From positions 1 to 6,833 of the forward strand of contig JAJRRJ010000234.1 of NCBI GenBank assembly GCA_024279575.1: a stretch of 6,833 bases of DNA, in the 5' to 3' direction. Positions 1 to 5,497 of the stretch are shown piece after piece (the first letter of the stretch is position 1; each line of letters opens with the position of its first letter). A program made the translations under genes and the position numbers. The notes below the pieces were generated by a model. That model saw only the letters and a list, made by a program, of their open reading frames with translations. It did not search any database and had not been told where the DNA came from. The DNA is from Alphaproteobacteria bacterium (GTDB lineage: Bacteria > Pseudomonadota > Alphaproteobacteria > Rhizobiales > Devosiaceae).

Positions 1-417
1 CCCGATCATCACCCCGGCAACAATAACACCATAGCCAGGGTCAATGCGATCAAAAGTAATCAACGAAGATTGCAAATCCACAAGAAGCGCCAACAGCAAA
101 ACCGCTCCGAAAGTTTTCAAGGCAAACACCCAGCCAAGCTGGGTAACAGCCAGGTAATAAAATGGCAGGTTAAGTGCGAAAAATAACAGCCCGGTTTGCC
201 ATCCGGTAGCATAATGAATGACAATTGCAAGGCCGGCAATTCCCGACGTGATAAGGCCCAGCTCCTGAAACATCCCGATAGCCAAAGCCACAAGCAAAAC
301 CGAGGCACCAATACCCAGCACATCCTCCAAAGGGGAATGTCGATGCGGGCTGGCATTCAATTTTTTGAGCCGTTCCCGCAGAGCCGACTTTTGATCAAAC
401 AATGGATTAGTGCGCAT
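1..417 (-). CDS. YitT-family (DUF161) membrane protein, N-terminal part, runs off the left edge
   Basis: Reading leftward from an ATG at 417 gives 139 residues with no stop before the window edge, so the C-terminus is missing. The first 30 residues are hydrophilic and probably cytoplasmic. Hydrophobic segments follow at about residues 33–51, 56–72, 76–91 and 99–116. The stretch GLITSGIAGLAIVIHYATG (residues 54–72), then GLLFFALNLPFYYLA (76–90) and LGWVFALKTF (94–103), matches the pattern I know from YitT/DUF161 proteins: G-x-x-G-I-x-G-L, LLFF-x-x-NLP, then LG-x-x-F-x-L-K-T. The biochemical role of the family is unknown. An in-frame TAA at 436–438 closes the frame upstream, leaving ATG 417 as the natural start, although no strong Shine-Dalgarno is visible. 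It lies 63 bp downstream of the exported-protein gene, behind an inverted repeat, so it probably has its own promoter. Whether it carries the C-terminal DUF2179 domain cannot be seen. Confidence 0.85.
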   Translation of the reverse strand, partial: MRTNPLFDQKSALRERLKKLNASPHRHSPLEDVLGIGASVLLVALAIGMFQELGLITSGIAGLAIVIHYATGWQTGLLFFALNLPFYYLAVTQLGWVFALKTFGAVLLLALLVDLQSSLITFDRIDPGYGVIVAGVMIG

Positions 418-444
418 GCTGACAGTCAGACAGGATTACGTTGA

Positions 445-467
445 TTATGTCAACATTACTGACATAA
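445..467. promoter_or_regulatory. Perfect inverted repeat, candidate operator upstream of the YitT-family gene
   Basis: TTATGTCA at 445–452 and its exact reverse complement TGACATAA at 460–467 flank a 7-bp spacer, giving a 23-bp dyad in a 63-bp intergenic gap. It ends 27 bp before the ATG at 417, where an operator over a promoter would be expected. On the minus strand it includes TTGACA (454–449) and CATAAT (449–444), but no good partner hexamer at normal spacing was found, so no promoter is assigned. The arms are AT-rich with no T-run after them, so a terminator is unlikely. The cognate regulator is unknown. Confidence 0.4.
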
Positions 468-480
468 CATTCACTTAAGT

Positions 481-936
481 CTACTCAACCAGCACCGCAC
501 AACTGGCATCCCCCGCATCCTTGCACGGACGATAGGTCATAATGTCATATTTTGTTTTTACCCCGGTAAAACGCACCTGCACAGAAATTGTTTGGGCACT
601 GCCGGAAGGCAAAGTAATGGCAATAGCCTCAACCCCGCCATCCGTTGGCACCGAAAAGGGCATGGATGGATTACATCGGGGCAAAATAAATTCCTGATCC
701 AGATCATCAGAGTTTATTGAATAGCTCACTTCTTGAAGCCGACAATGCAATGTAACCAGAGGCGTAAAATAGATCCACTGCTGACCATTGTAGTTACGGA
801 ACGCAACCCAGCCAGAGGATTTATTCATCTCCAGCATCTGCTGATAAAGCTCAAGGGGGGGAAGTTCCTGCGCTATGGTCAAAGAAGGAAAAAACAACCC
901 TCCGGCGGCAATCAAAGTCGCGGCAAACTTTTTCAT
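481..936 (-). CDS. Exported four-cysteine protein of unknown function
   Basis: A 151-residue protein that I cannot assign to a named family. Residues 1–22 form a classical Sec signal peptide: KK at 2–3, a hydrophobic core at about 4–16, and a likely cut after TIA (A22) before Q23, so a periplasmic protein of about 129 residues is expected. There is no lipobox cysteine at the cut. The mature part has four cysteines (C65, C88, C138, C146), enough for two disulfides, and a run of alternating hydrophobic residues suggesting a beta-rich fold. A marked aromatic stretch with W43, Y49, W54 and Y56 precedes C65. The ATG overlaps the Nudix stop codon (ATGA, 936–933), with GAGGA six bases before the ATG, so translation is probably coupled. 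It is the last gene of the ruv cluster. Alternatives cannot be judged from sequence alone; export is the firm part. Confidence 0.8.
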   Translation of the reverse strand: MKKFAATLIAAGGLFFPSLTIAQELPPLELYQQMLEMNKSSGWVAFRNYNGQQWIYFTPLVTLHCRLQEVSYSINSDDLDQEFILPRCNPSMPFSVPTDGGVEAIAITLPSGSAQTISVQVRFTGVKTKYDIMTYRPCKDAGDASCAVLVE

Positions 937-1427
937 CTTTCATCCTCAATTAAACTTTGAGCAGATAAGGGCAAATCACCAAGCCGCCCCCGTATCCATT
1001 TGGGCAACAGGTTGATCCCATCAAGTGCCCCACCTTCCACAGCCACCCAGTAAAAAGTCAGTTCATGCCCCTCATCAAAGGTTGTACGGCAGGATTTTCC
1101 TGTAACAAAGGGAAAGTCAACTGGCAATTCAAGGGCGTAGTATTTTGCAAGTTCATGAAAATGCTCCCCGCTCAGTTCAAAAAAGTTCTCAACACTGAAC
1201 AAAAGATTTCCAACCTCACCTGAACAGTGAAGCTCCTCATCAATCTCACGTTCCAGTGCTTTCTCGCTCACTTCACCAAATTCCACCCGCCCGCCGGGCA
1301 GAAAAACATAGTCCTGATCATCTTCCCGACAGACCAGCACATGACCATCACGAATAACAATCCCTGCAACACGATAATTGAACTTGTCTTCCCCACGTAA
1401 AAAACTTAAGGCCCAGCGAGTACTCAA
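933..1427 (-). CDS. Nudix hydrolase
   Basis: A 164-residue protein with one Nudix domain. These enzymes hydrolyse a nucleoside diphosphate linked to another group, using metal ions held by the glutamates of the Nudix box. The box runs from G46 to C68: G46, five residues, E52, seven residues, then R60 E61 I62 D63 E64 E65. It departs from the consensus G-x5-E-x7-REUxEExGU in the last glycine, which is H67 here. The preceding FLPGGR (42–47) is the normal lead-in. The substrate cannot be read from sequence. The start is TTG at 1427, which overlaps the ruvB stop as TTGA (1427–1424). An in-frame TGA just upstream (1433–1431) and the absence of any methionine across the domain leave little choice. 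AAGGA lies nine bases before the TTG. A role in cleaning or recycling nucleotides beside recombination genes would be speculation. Confidence 0.88.
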   Translation of the reverse strand: MSTRWALSFLRGEDKFNYRVAGIVIRDGHVLVCREDDQDYVFLPGGRVEFGEVSEKALEREIDEELHCSGEVGNLLFSVENFFELSGEHFHELAKYYALELPVDFPFVTGKSCRTTFDEGHELTFYWVAVEGGALDGINLLPKWIRGRLGDLPLSAQSLIEDER

Positions 1428-2461
1428 TTCTCAGTATCCTTAAACATATTGGCCTGAACACCAACAAACCCTTGCGGAACTGTTTTGCCTAAGTGAGTAA
1501 AAGCACGCGCCGTCAACATACGCCCGCGCGATGTGCGTTGAATAAACCCCTGCTGCATCAGATAGGGTTCCACAATATCTTCAATAGCATCGCGCGGTTC
1601 TGAAAGGGCTGCGGCGATAGTTTCAATTCCCACCGGACCGCCTCCATAAAGATCGCCGATGACATTGAGATAGCGCCGGTCCAGCATATCAAGTCCGGCC
1701 CTGTCGACATCAAGCCGGAGCAACGCCTTGTCGGCAACTTCAGCCGTCACTTCTTCGGCCCCCTCAACCAGCGCAAAATCCGTTACCCGGCGCAGCAGGC
1801 GTCCTGCAATCCGGGGCGTACCACGCGAGCGCCGCGCCACCTCCATCGCCCCTTCACCGGTCATTTGCACCTGCAACAGGCGCGCGCCCCTGGTGACAAT
1901 CTGCACCAGTTCTTCAGGCGTGTAAAAACTCCGCCGCACCGGAATACCAAACCGATCCCGTAACGGGGTCGTCAGCAGACCGGCCCGGGTGGTCGCCCCC
2001 ACAAGGGTAAACTTTGCCAGATCAATCCTGACCGAGCGCGCCGCCGGACCTTCCCCGATAATCAGATCCAGCTGAAAATCCTCCATAGCGGGATAAAGGA
2101 TTTCTTCAATTGCCGGATTAAGCCGATGAATTTCATCAATAAACAGCACGTCGCCATCTTCAAGATTGGTCAGTAGCGCCGCCAGATCCCCCGCCTTTGC
2201 TATCACCGGACCTGACGTGGCGCGAAAGCCGGCCCCCAGCTCTTTTGCAACAATCTGCGCTAAAGTGGTTTTTCCCAAACCGGGTGGCCCAACAAACAGC
2301 ACATGATCCAGCGCGCTTTTACGTCGCTTTGCCGCCTCGATAAAAACCTCAAGATTTGCCCGCGCATCAGCCTGCCCAACAAACTCGGAAAAGCCCGAGG
2401 GGCGGAGGGAAACATCCGTCTCTCCATCACGTTCAGCTGTTGGTGACGTTACATCGCTCAC
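1424..2461 (-). CDS. ruvB: Holliday junction branch migration ATPase RuvB
   Basis: A 345-residue AAA+ motor, full length for the family. Hexameric RuvB rings flank a RuvA-bound Holliday junction and pump DNA through it using ATP. The N-terminal LRP (19–21) and VGQ (28–30) are typical. Walker A is GPPGLGKT (58–65), Walker B LFIDE (106–110, D109 and E110), sensor 1 GATTRAG (155–161), the arginine-finger region LRDRFG (167–172), and sensor 2 RGTPRIAGR (213–221). The C-terminal winged helix includes GGGPVG (273–278) and the basic QRTSRGR (308–314). The start is GTG at 2461, directly abutting the TAG of the upstream membrane-protein gene with no spacer; GAGG sits eight bases before it. The only nearby ATG, at 2454, is out of frame. 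The stop overlaps the Nudix start. Every key residue is present, so I expect a working enzyme. Confidence 0.98.
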   Translation of the reverse strand: MSDVTSPTAERDGETDVSLRPSGFSEFVGQADARANLEVFIEAAKRRKSALDHVLFVGPPGLGKTTLAQIVAKELGAGFRATSGPVIAKAGDLAALLTNLEDGDVLFIDEIHRLNPAIEEILYPAMEDFQLDLIIGEGPAARSVRIDLAKFTLVGATTRAGLLTTPLRDRFGIPVRRSFYTPEELVQIVTRGARLLQVQMTGEGAMEVARRSRGTPRIAGRLLRRVTDFALVEGAEEVTAEVADKALLRLDVDRAGLDMLDRRYLNVIGDLYGGGPVGIETIAAALSEPRDAIEDIVEPYLMQQGFIQRTSRGRMLTARAFTHLGKTVPQGFVGVQANMFKDTEN

Positions 2462-2908
2462 CTATGCAACCTCGGCAACTGACCATTGAAAGAACATTTT
2501 TTCAATTCCCTTTATAACCAGCACACAAAACAGGCCCGCAGGTATCAGCACAACACCAATCTGCATAAAGCCAAATCCGAATGCCAATGCACCCGCCACC
2601 ATAATAGCCAGATTGATAAGAACAGAAACCAACAATGTTTCAACCAAACTGGACCGACCATTTCCCCTGAGAGATTTTGTCGCGTACACCCCGGTTACTA
2701 TTGCCTGAACCAAACCAAAAACATAAGCAATCGGCAACATCCAAAACATATCGCCCAAACCTTCGGGGCCAAAAAACTGCTCCGGTGCCAAACGATTATT
2801 ATACCATTCAACAAACAATATAATTGCAGCCCAGCCGGAAAAACCCAAAACCGGGCCAAACACCGGATAAAGCAAAAAATAGGGAATAGAGAATTTTCTT
2901 TCCCTCAA
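2462..2908 (-). CDS. Small four-helix integral membrane protein between ruvA and ruvB
   Basis: A 148-residue hydrophobic protein I do not recognise. Likely membrane helices lie at about 10–34, 52–76, 88–112 and 113–133. The short amino end is basic (MRERK) and an amphipathic loop sits at about 35–51. The loop at 77–87 contains K and R residues and is probably cytoplasmic. The start is TTG at 2908, overlapping the ruvA stop as TTGA (2908–2905), with GGGAG eight bases upstream inside ruvA. The first internal methionine is residue 54, after helix 1, so a later ATG start would lose a helix. The stop (TAG, 2464–2462) directly abuts the GTG of ruvB. The tight packing means it is co-transcribed and probably co-translated with the branch-migration genes, yet no membrane protein is a known part of the Ruv complex. 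It may simply be a passenger. That it is a gene is fairly sure; its function is unknown. Confidence 0.8.
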   Translation of the reverse strand: MRERKFSIPYFLLYPVFGPVLGFSGWAAIILFVEWYNNRLAPEQFFGPEGLGDMFWMLPIAYVFGLVQAIVTGVYATKSLRGNGRSSLVETLLVSVLINLAIMVAGALAFGFGFMQIGVVLIPAGLFCVLVIKGIEKMFFQWSVAEVA

Positions 2909-3522
2909 CTACTCAACTCCCTCAAACCAAGTCGAATAAGCTTTTCAGTCGGGGTGTCTTCACCCTCTTTAGCGACAATTTTTGCCAACGCCGCTGAGGC
3001 CTGTGCGCTGGAATAACCAAGGTTGGATAAAGCCGATACCGCATCAACCACGTTGCCCGATGCAACACCTTCCCCCAGTGCTGTTTGTAAACCCAAAGCC
3101 CCCGCATCCACATGGCCAAGGTCAGGAATTTTCCCCTTAAGTTCAGTCACCAGCCTTTGCGCCAGCTTTGGCCCCCCCCCAGAGGCCCGGCCCATCATTG
3201 CCTTATCCTGCAATGCAATGGCCGACGAAATTTCGGACGGTGACAAAGTGGACAATATGGCCAGCGCCACCCGCGCGCCAACCCCCTGCACCCCAAGCAA
3301 AATGCCAAACCAGGCCTTTTCATTCTCAGAAGCAAACCCGTGCAATCGGATCATGTCCTCCCGCACCATCATTTCAGTAAAAACAGAACAAACTTCACCA
3401 GCCCCCGGCAATGCCCCCATCGTACGCGAAGAACAAAAAACCAGATAACAAACCCCTTGAACATCGATCAAAACATGATCATCGCCCAAATGCTCTACAA
3501 TGCCTTTAAGCTTGCCGATCAT
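2905..3522 (-). CDS. ruvA: Holliday junction binding protein RuvA
   Basis: A 205-residue protein that as a tetramer holds the Holliday junction in the open square form and loads RuvB. The OB-fold spans about 1–64, with the acidic pin E55 D56 and the family motif LHGF (60–63). Tandem helix-hairpin-helix motifs follow: the first at GVQGVGARVALAIL (77–90), the second at SGGGPKLAQR (114–123). After a flexible linker, domain III (about 155–205), which contacts RuvB, ends the protein. The second hairpin is unusual: its G-(V/I)-G is G115 G116 G117, coded by nine consecutive G bases. The ATG at 3522 overlaps the ruvC stop as ATGA (3522–3519), with AGGA ten bases before it. An upstream in-frame TTG at 3570 would add 16 residues inside ruvC and is rejected, because MIGKLKG is the conserved RuvA start. 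Confidence 0.96.
   Translation of the reverse strand: MIGKLKGIVEHLGDDHVLIDVQGVCYLVFCSSRTMGALPGAGEVCSVFTEMMVREDMIRLHGFASENEKAWFGILLGVQGVGARVALAILSTLSPSEISSAIALQDKAMMGRASGGGPKLAQRLVTELKGKIPDLGHVDAGALGLQTALGEGVASGNVVDAVSALSNLGYSSAQASAALAKIVAKEGEDTPTEKLIRLGLRELSS
3172..3180. repeat. Nine-base mononucleotide tract inside ruvA (G9 on the coding strand)
   Basis: Nine C on the plus strand, read as three GGG glycine codons (RuvA G115–G117) in the second helix-hairpin-helix. The ruvA frame is intact at this length. Gain or loss of one base would shift the frame and remove the remainder of the hairpin domain and domain III, which binds RuvB. Tracts of this length are prone to slippage and also to sequencing error. 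Confidence 0.9.
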
Positions 3523-4025
3523 GCGCTGAGTTTCCTGAATTCGGGCCCACTGCGATGATGGGCGTGACAAATGGCAATCGCCAAAGCATCGGCCTCATCC
3601 GCACCGTTAAAATCAGCACTCGGAAGAAGCATCTTCACCATCATCTGCATTTGATGTTTGTCGGCGTGACCAGACCCCACGATAGATTTTTTCACCAGGT
3701 TGGCCGCATATTCCCCAACGCAAAGCCCCAAAACCGCAGGAGCCACCAGAGCAATCCCCCGCGCCTGCCCCAACAGCAACGCAGAGCGTGCGCCCGCAGA
3801 AACAAAAGTTTCCTCAACCGCCGCCTCATCGGGGCGAAAGGTTTGTATTACCGCTGAAAGTTCCTCGAACAGGGTTTTAAGCCGTATTGCCAATTCCCCC
3901 CTGACATCTGGCTTAACAGTACCCGCGGCAACAACACTCAACCGGTTTCCCGCGCTTTCCACGATCCCCCACCCGCATCGTCTCAGACCAGGGTCAATTC
4001 CAATAATACGCACAATATCGCTCAT
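3519..4025 (-). CDS. ruvC: Holliday junction endonuclease RuvC
   Basis: A 168-residue resolvase that, as a homodimer, nicks two opposite strands of a Holliday junction symmetrically. The RNase H-like fold opens with IIGIDPGLRRCGWG (7–20). The four acidic metal ligands are all visible: D11, E71 in VEETF (70–74), and D143 and D146 in ADEADALAIAICHAH (142–156). GQARG (86–90) and KKSIVGSGHADKHQM (112–126) are further family signatures. The length is normal. The start is ATG at 4025, with AGGG seven bases upstream. The 84-bp gap upstream, after the remnant end of the phosphatase gene, is the largest break inside the cluster and may hold a second promoter. Its stop overlaps the ruvA start, so ruvC and ruvA are probably translationally coupled. 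I expect an active enzyme. Confidence 0.97.
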   Translation of the reverse strand: MSDIVRIIGIDPGLRRCGWGIVESAGNRLSVVAAGTVKPDVRGELAIRLKTLFEELSAVIQTFRPDEAAVEETFVSAGARSALLLGQARGIALVAPAVLGLCVGEYAANLVKKSIVGSGHADKHQMQMMVKMLLPSADFNGADEADALAIAICHAHHRSGPEFRKLSA

Positions 4026-4109
4026 GCTTTAGCCCTATATGATTTGGGTTAAACTACCAAGAACAATGTGAACAAAAGGGAAACGTTTGCGTGCGTTTTT
4101 ACAAAAGAT
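4026..4109 (-). promoter_or_regulatory. Leader upstream of ruvC with a direct repeat, possible internal promoter
   Basis: An 84-bp gap between the restored end of the phosphatase frame and ruvC. On the minus strand it carries two copies of TTGTTC three bases apart (plus-strand GAACAA at 4061–4066 and 4070–4075). Each could serve as a -35 element: the upstream copy is 16 bp from TTTAAC, and the downstream copy 17–18 bp from TCATAT/CATATA. Neither pair is strong. The repeat recalls the alphaproteobacterial LexA box (GTTC-N7-GTTC), but the spacer here is five bases, so SOS control is not established. Confidence 0.35.
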
Positions 4110-4651
4110 TTAAATCTCCAGCTTCAAAACCTGACAATTATCCGGCTGAATACCCGTCAACACACGGATAAAATTTCCATGGGTAACGATAGCTGTTGAG
4201 TGTATTTCTGTTCGTCTGGCAAACGCCACAAATGCCTCAGCACGCTTTCCAGCGCCGCCAACGGCTCATCAGGGATACCGTATGCGTCCTCTTCCCCCTT
4301 ATGCCACCAATGGGCTGGCAGATGAGAAAAGTCCAAATGCGCCCAATCCGCCGCCAGCTTTTCCGGGTGCGTCCCAACATCCCCTGAATGGGAGGTCTGC
4401 TCACGCACATTGGCATCAATGGTAATGGGTAAAGAACGTTGAAAAATCAATTCGGCGGTTTCAAGGGTCCGGGTCAATGGCGAGACAATGACATTGTTCA
4501 CATTCAACAGCGCCACTTCGTCCCGCACTTTGATCGCCTGAGATTTGCCCAGCTCGGAAAGTGGCGCATCAAAAATCATTGGATCACGCATTGTTTTGCC
4601 ATAGGCAGCATTAAATTCGGATTGCGCATGGCGAATAAGATAAATGGACAT
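4110..4651 (-). pseudogene. Histidine phosphatase family gene interrupted by a one-base frameshift
   Basis: The gene encodes a phosphoglycerate-mutase-like histidine phosphatase. The ATG at 4651 follows the yebC stop by five bases. Residues 1–136 read normally: LIRHAQSEFN (5–14) with R7 and the phospho-accepting H8 (RHA instead of the usual RHG), the second arginine in SPLTRTLETA (57–66, R61), and E84. After S136 the open frame gives an unrelated 28-residue tail ending at TGA 4157–4159, without the second catalytic histidine. The -1 frame from about 4244 resumes a perfect family C-terminus (RAEAFVAFARR, then STAIVTHGNFIRVLTG) and stops at TAA 4110–4112. The whole span is 542 bp; one added base would give 180 residues. 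A lost C that turned AGC CGT into AGCGT is the simplest cause. No slippery heptamer is present, so this is a recent null mutation or a sequencing error. The uninterrupted open frame covers 4157–4651. Confidence 0.85.
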
Positions 4652-4656
4652 GTTTT

Positions 4657-5409
4657 TTATTCCATTTCCGCAATTTTGACCATATCCGACTCGGAAATTT
4701 CCACATTGGAATAGACTTTTTGCACATCATCATCATCTTCCAGATTAGCCAGAAGCCGCATCAGCGAAGCGCCCTTGTTGGCATCAACCGGCGTGCCGGA
4801 ATTGGGTTTCCAGATTGGATTGACCGAAGAGGCTTCCCCCAGCGCATCCTGCAAGGCTTTGGAAACATCATTTATGTCTTCAAAGGCACAAAAAATAATG
4901 TGGTTTTCTTCCCCGCTTTCCACATCCTCAGCCCCCGCCTCAATGGCCGCCTCCATAATGGTATCGGCATCCCCCACATCAGCGGGATAAATAATTTCCC
5001 CCAACCGCTCAAACATAAAACCAACCGAGCCGGTTTCTCCCAGCGCACCTCCGGCCTTGCCAAAAATCGCCCGCACGTTAGAGGCGGTGCGATTGCGATT
5101 ATCAGTCAAGGCTTCAACAATAACAGCAACCCCGCCCGGCCCATAGCCCTCATAGCGAATATCCTCATAGGCTTCCCCATCAGTAGCACTGGCCTTGTTA
5201 ATGGCGCGCTGAATATTATCCTTGGGCATGGATTGGGAACGCGCATTGGTCATCGCAAGCCGCAGGCGCGGGTTCATATCCGGGTCCGGCATACCCATTT
5301 TCGCCGCAACCGTTATTTCCTTGCTTAATTTGGAGAACAGTTTTGAGCGCACGGCATCCTGGCGCCCTTTTCGATGCATGATATTCTTAAACTGGGAATG
5401 GCCGGCCAT
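4657..5409 (-). CDS. yebC: YebC/PmpR/TACO1-family regulatory protein
   Basis: A 250-residue protein of usual family length. It opens with MAGHSQFKNIMHRKG (1–15), the hallmark of the family, followed by RQDAVRSKLFSKLSKE (16–31) and PRLRLAM (47–53). MPKDNIQRAI (61–70) and YEGYGPGGVA (86–95) complete domain I and the start of the second part. Family members act in the cytoplasm; they were described as transcription regulators and, for mitochondrial TACO1 and bacterial relatives, as translation factors that help ribosomes through difficult sequences. I chose ATG 5409 because conservation starts exactly there and AAGGA lies eight bases before it. An in-frame ATG at 5478 would add 23 unrelated residues and would overlap the -35 element. 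The gene opens the cluster that leads to ruvCAB, a common alphaproteobacterial neighbour. Confidence 0.96.
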   Translation of the reverse strand: MAGHSQFKNIMHRKGRQDAVRSKLFSKLSKEITVAAKMGMPDPDMNPRLRLAMTNARSQSMPKDNIQRAINKASATDGEAYEDIRYEGYGPGGVAVIVEALTDNRNRTASNVRAIFGKAGGALGETGSVGFMFERLGEIIYPADVGDADTIMEAAIEAGAEDVESGEENHIIFCAFEDINDVSKALQDALGEASSVNPIWKPNSGTPVDANKGASLMRLLANLEDDDDVQKVYSNVEISESDMVKIAEME

Positions 5410-5449
5410 CTGAAGTGTCCTTGGAATGTTAAGCGATAATGTGAGCGCG

Positions 5450-5478
5450 TTTATAGGAGAGGAATTGTTTATGGTCAA
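5450..5478 (-). promoter_or_regulatory. Sigma70-type promoter for yebC and the genes downstream
   Basis: On the minus strand TTGACC (5478–5473) is followed after exactly 17 bp by TATAAA (5455–5450), each one mismatch from the consensus hexamers. Transcription would begin near 5443, giving a leader of about 34 bases before the yebC ATG at 5409. It is the best promoter match I found in the window and probably drives yebC and, by read-through, the ruv genes. Confidence 0.75.
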
Positions 5479-5497
5479 AACCCTTGTGGGAGTTTTT
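5477..5497 (-). terminator. Weak possible terminator after the VOC gene
   Basis: AAAACCC (5477–5483), a four-base loop TTGT, then GGG and TTTTT (5488–5497, with AG intervening) can form a short hairpin with A/T runs on both sides, directly at the VOC stop. The stem has only three GC pairs plus a two-base bulge, and it touches the -35 of the yebC promoter. It could reduce read-through but is not convincing. Confidence 0.25.

Noticed and set aside
445..467. The inverted repeat as a rho-independent terminator of the ruv cluster
   Set aside because: The stem is AT-rich, the loop is seven bases, and no T-run follows on the minus strand.
2486..3016. A 176-residue plus-strand frame opposite the membrane protein and the end of ruvA
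   Set aside because: Its composition (many N, Q, H, K) is what a reversed hydrophobic gene gives, and it spans two real genes.
3523..3570. An upstream TTG at 3570 that would lengthen RuvA by 16 residues
   Set aside because: Conservation starts at MIGKLKG (ATG 3522), which overlaps the ruvC stop as ATGA.
4230..4260. Programmed -1 ribosomal frameshifting in the histidine phosphatase gene
   Set aside because: There is no X-XXY-YYZ slippery heptamer at the shift point, and the zero-frame tail lacks an essential catalytic residue. A mutation or sequencing error is simpler.
4720..5328. A long open frame on the plus strand opposite yebC
   Set aside because: It is antisense to a well-conserved gene; its translation resembles no protein family and is explained by the codon pattern of yebC.
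5410..5478. An upstream ATG at 5478 that would lengthen YebC by 23 residues
   Set aside because: The family begins at MAGHSQFKN (ATG 5409) with a good ribosome binding site, and the extension overlaps the promoter elements.
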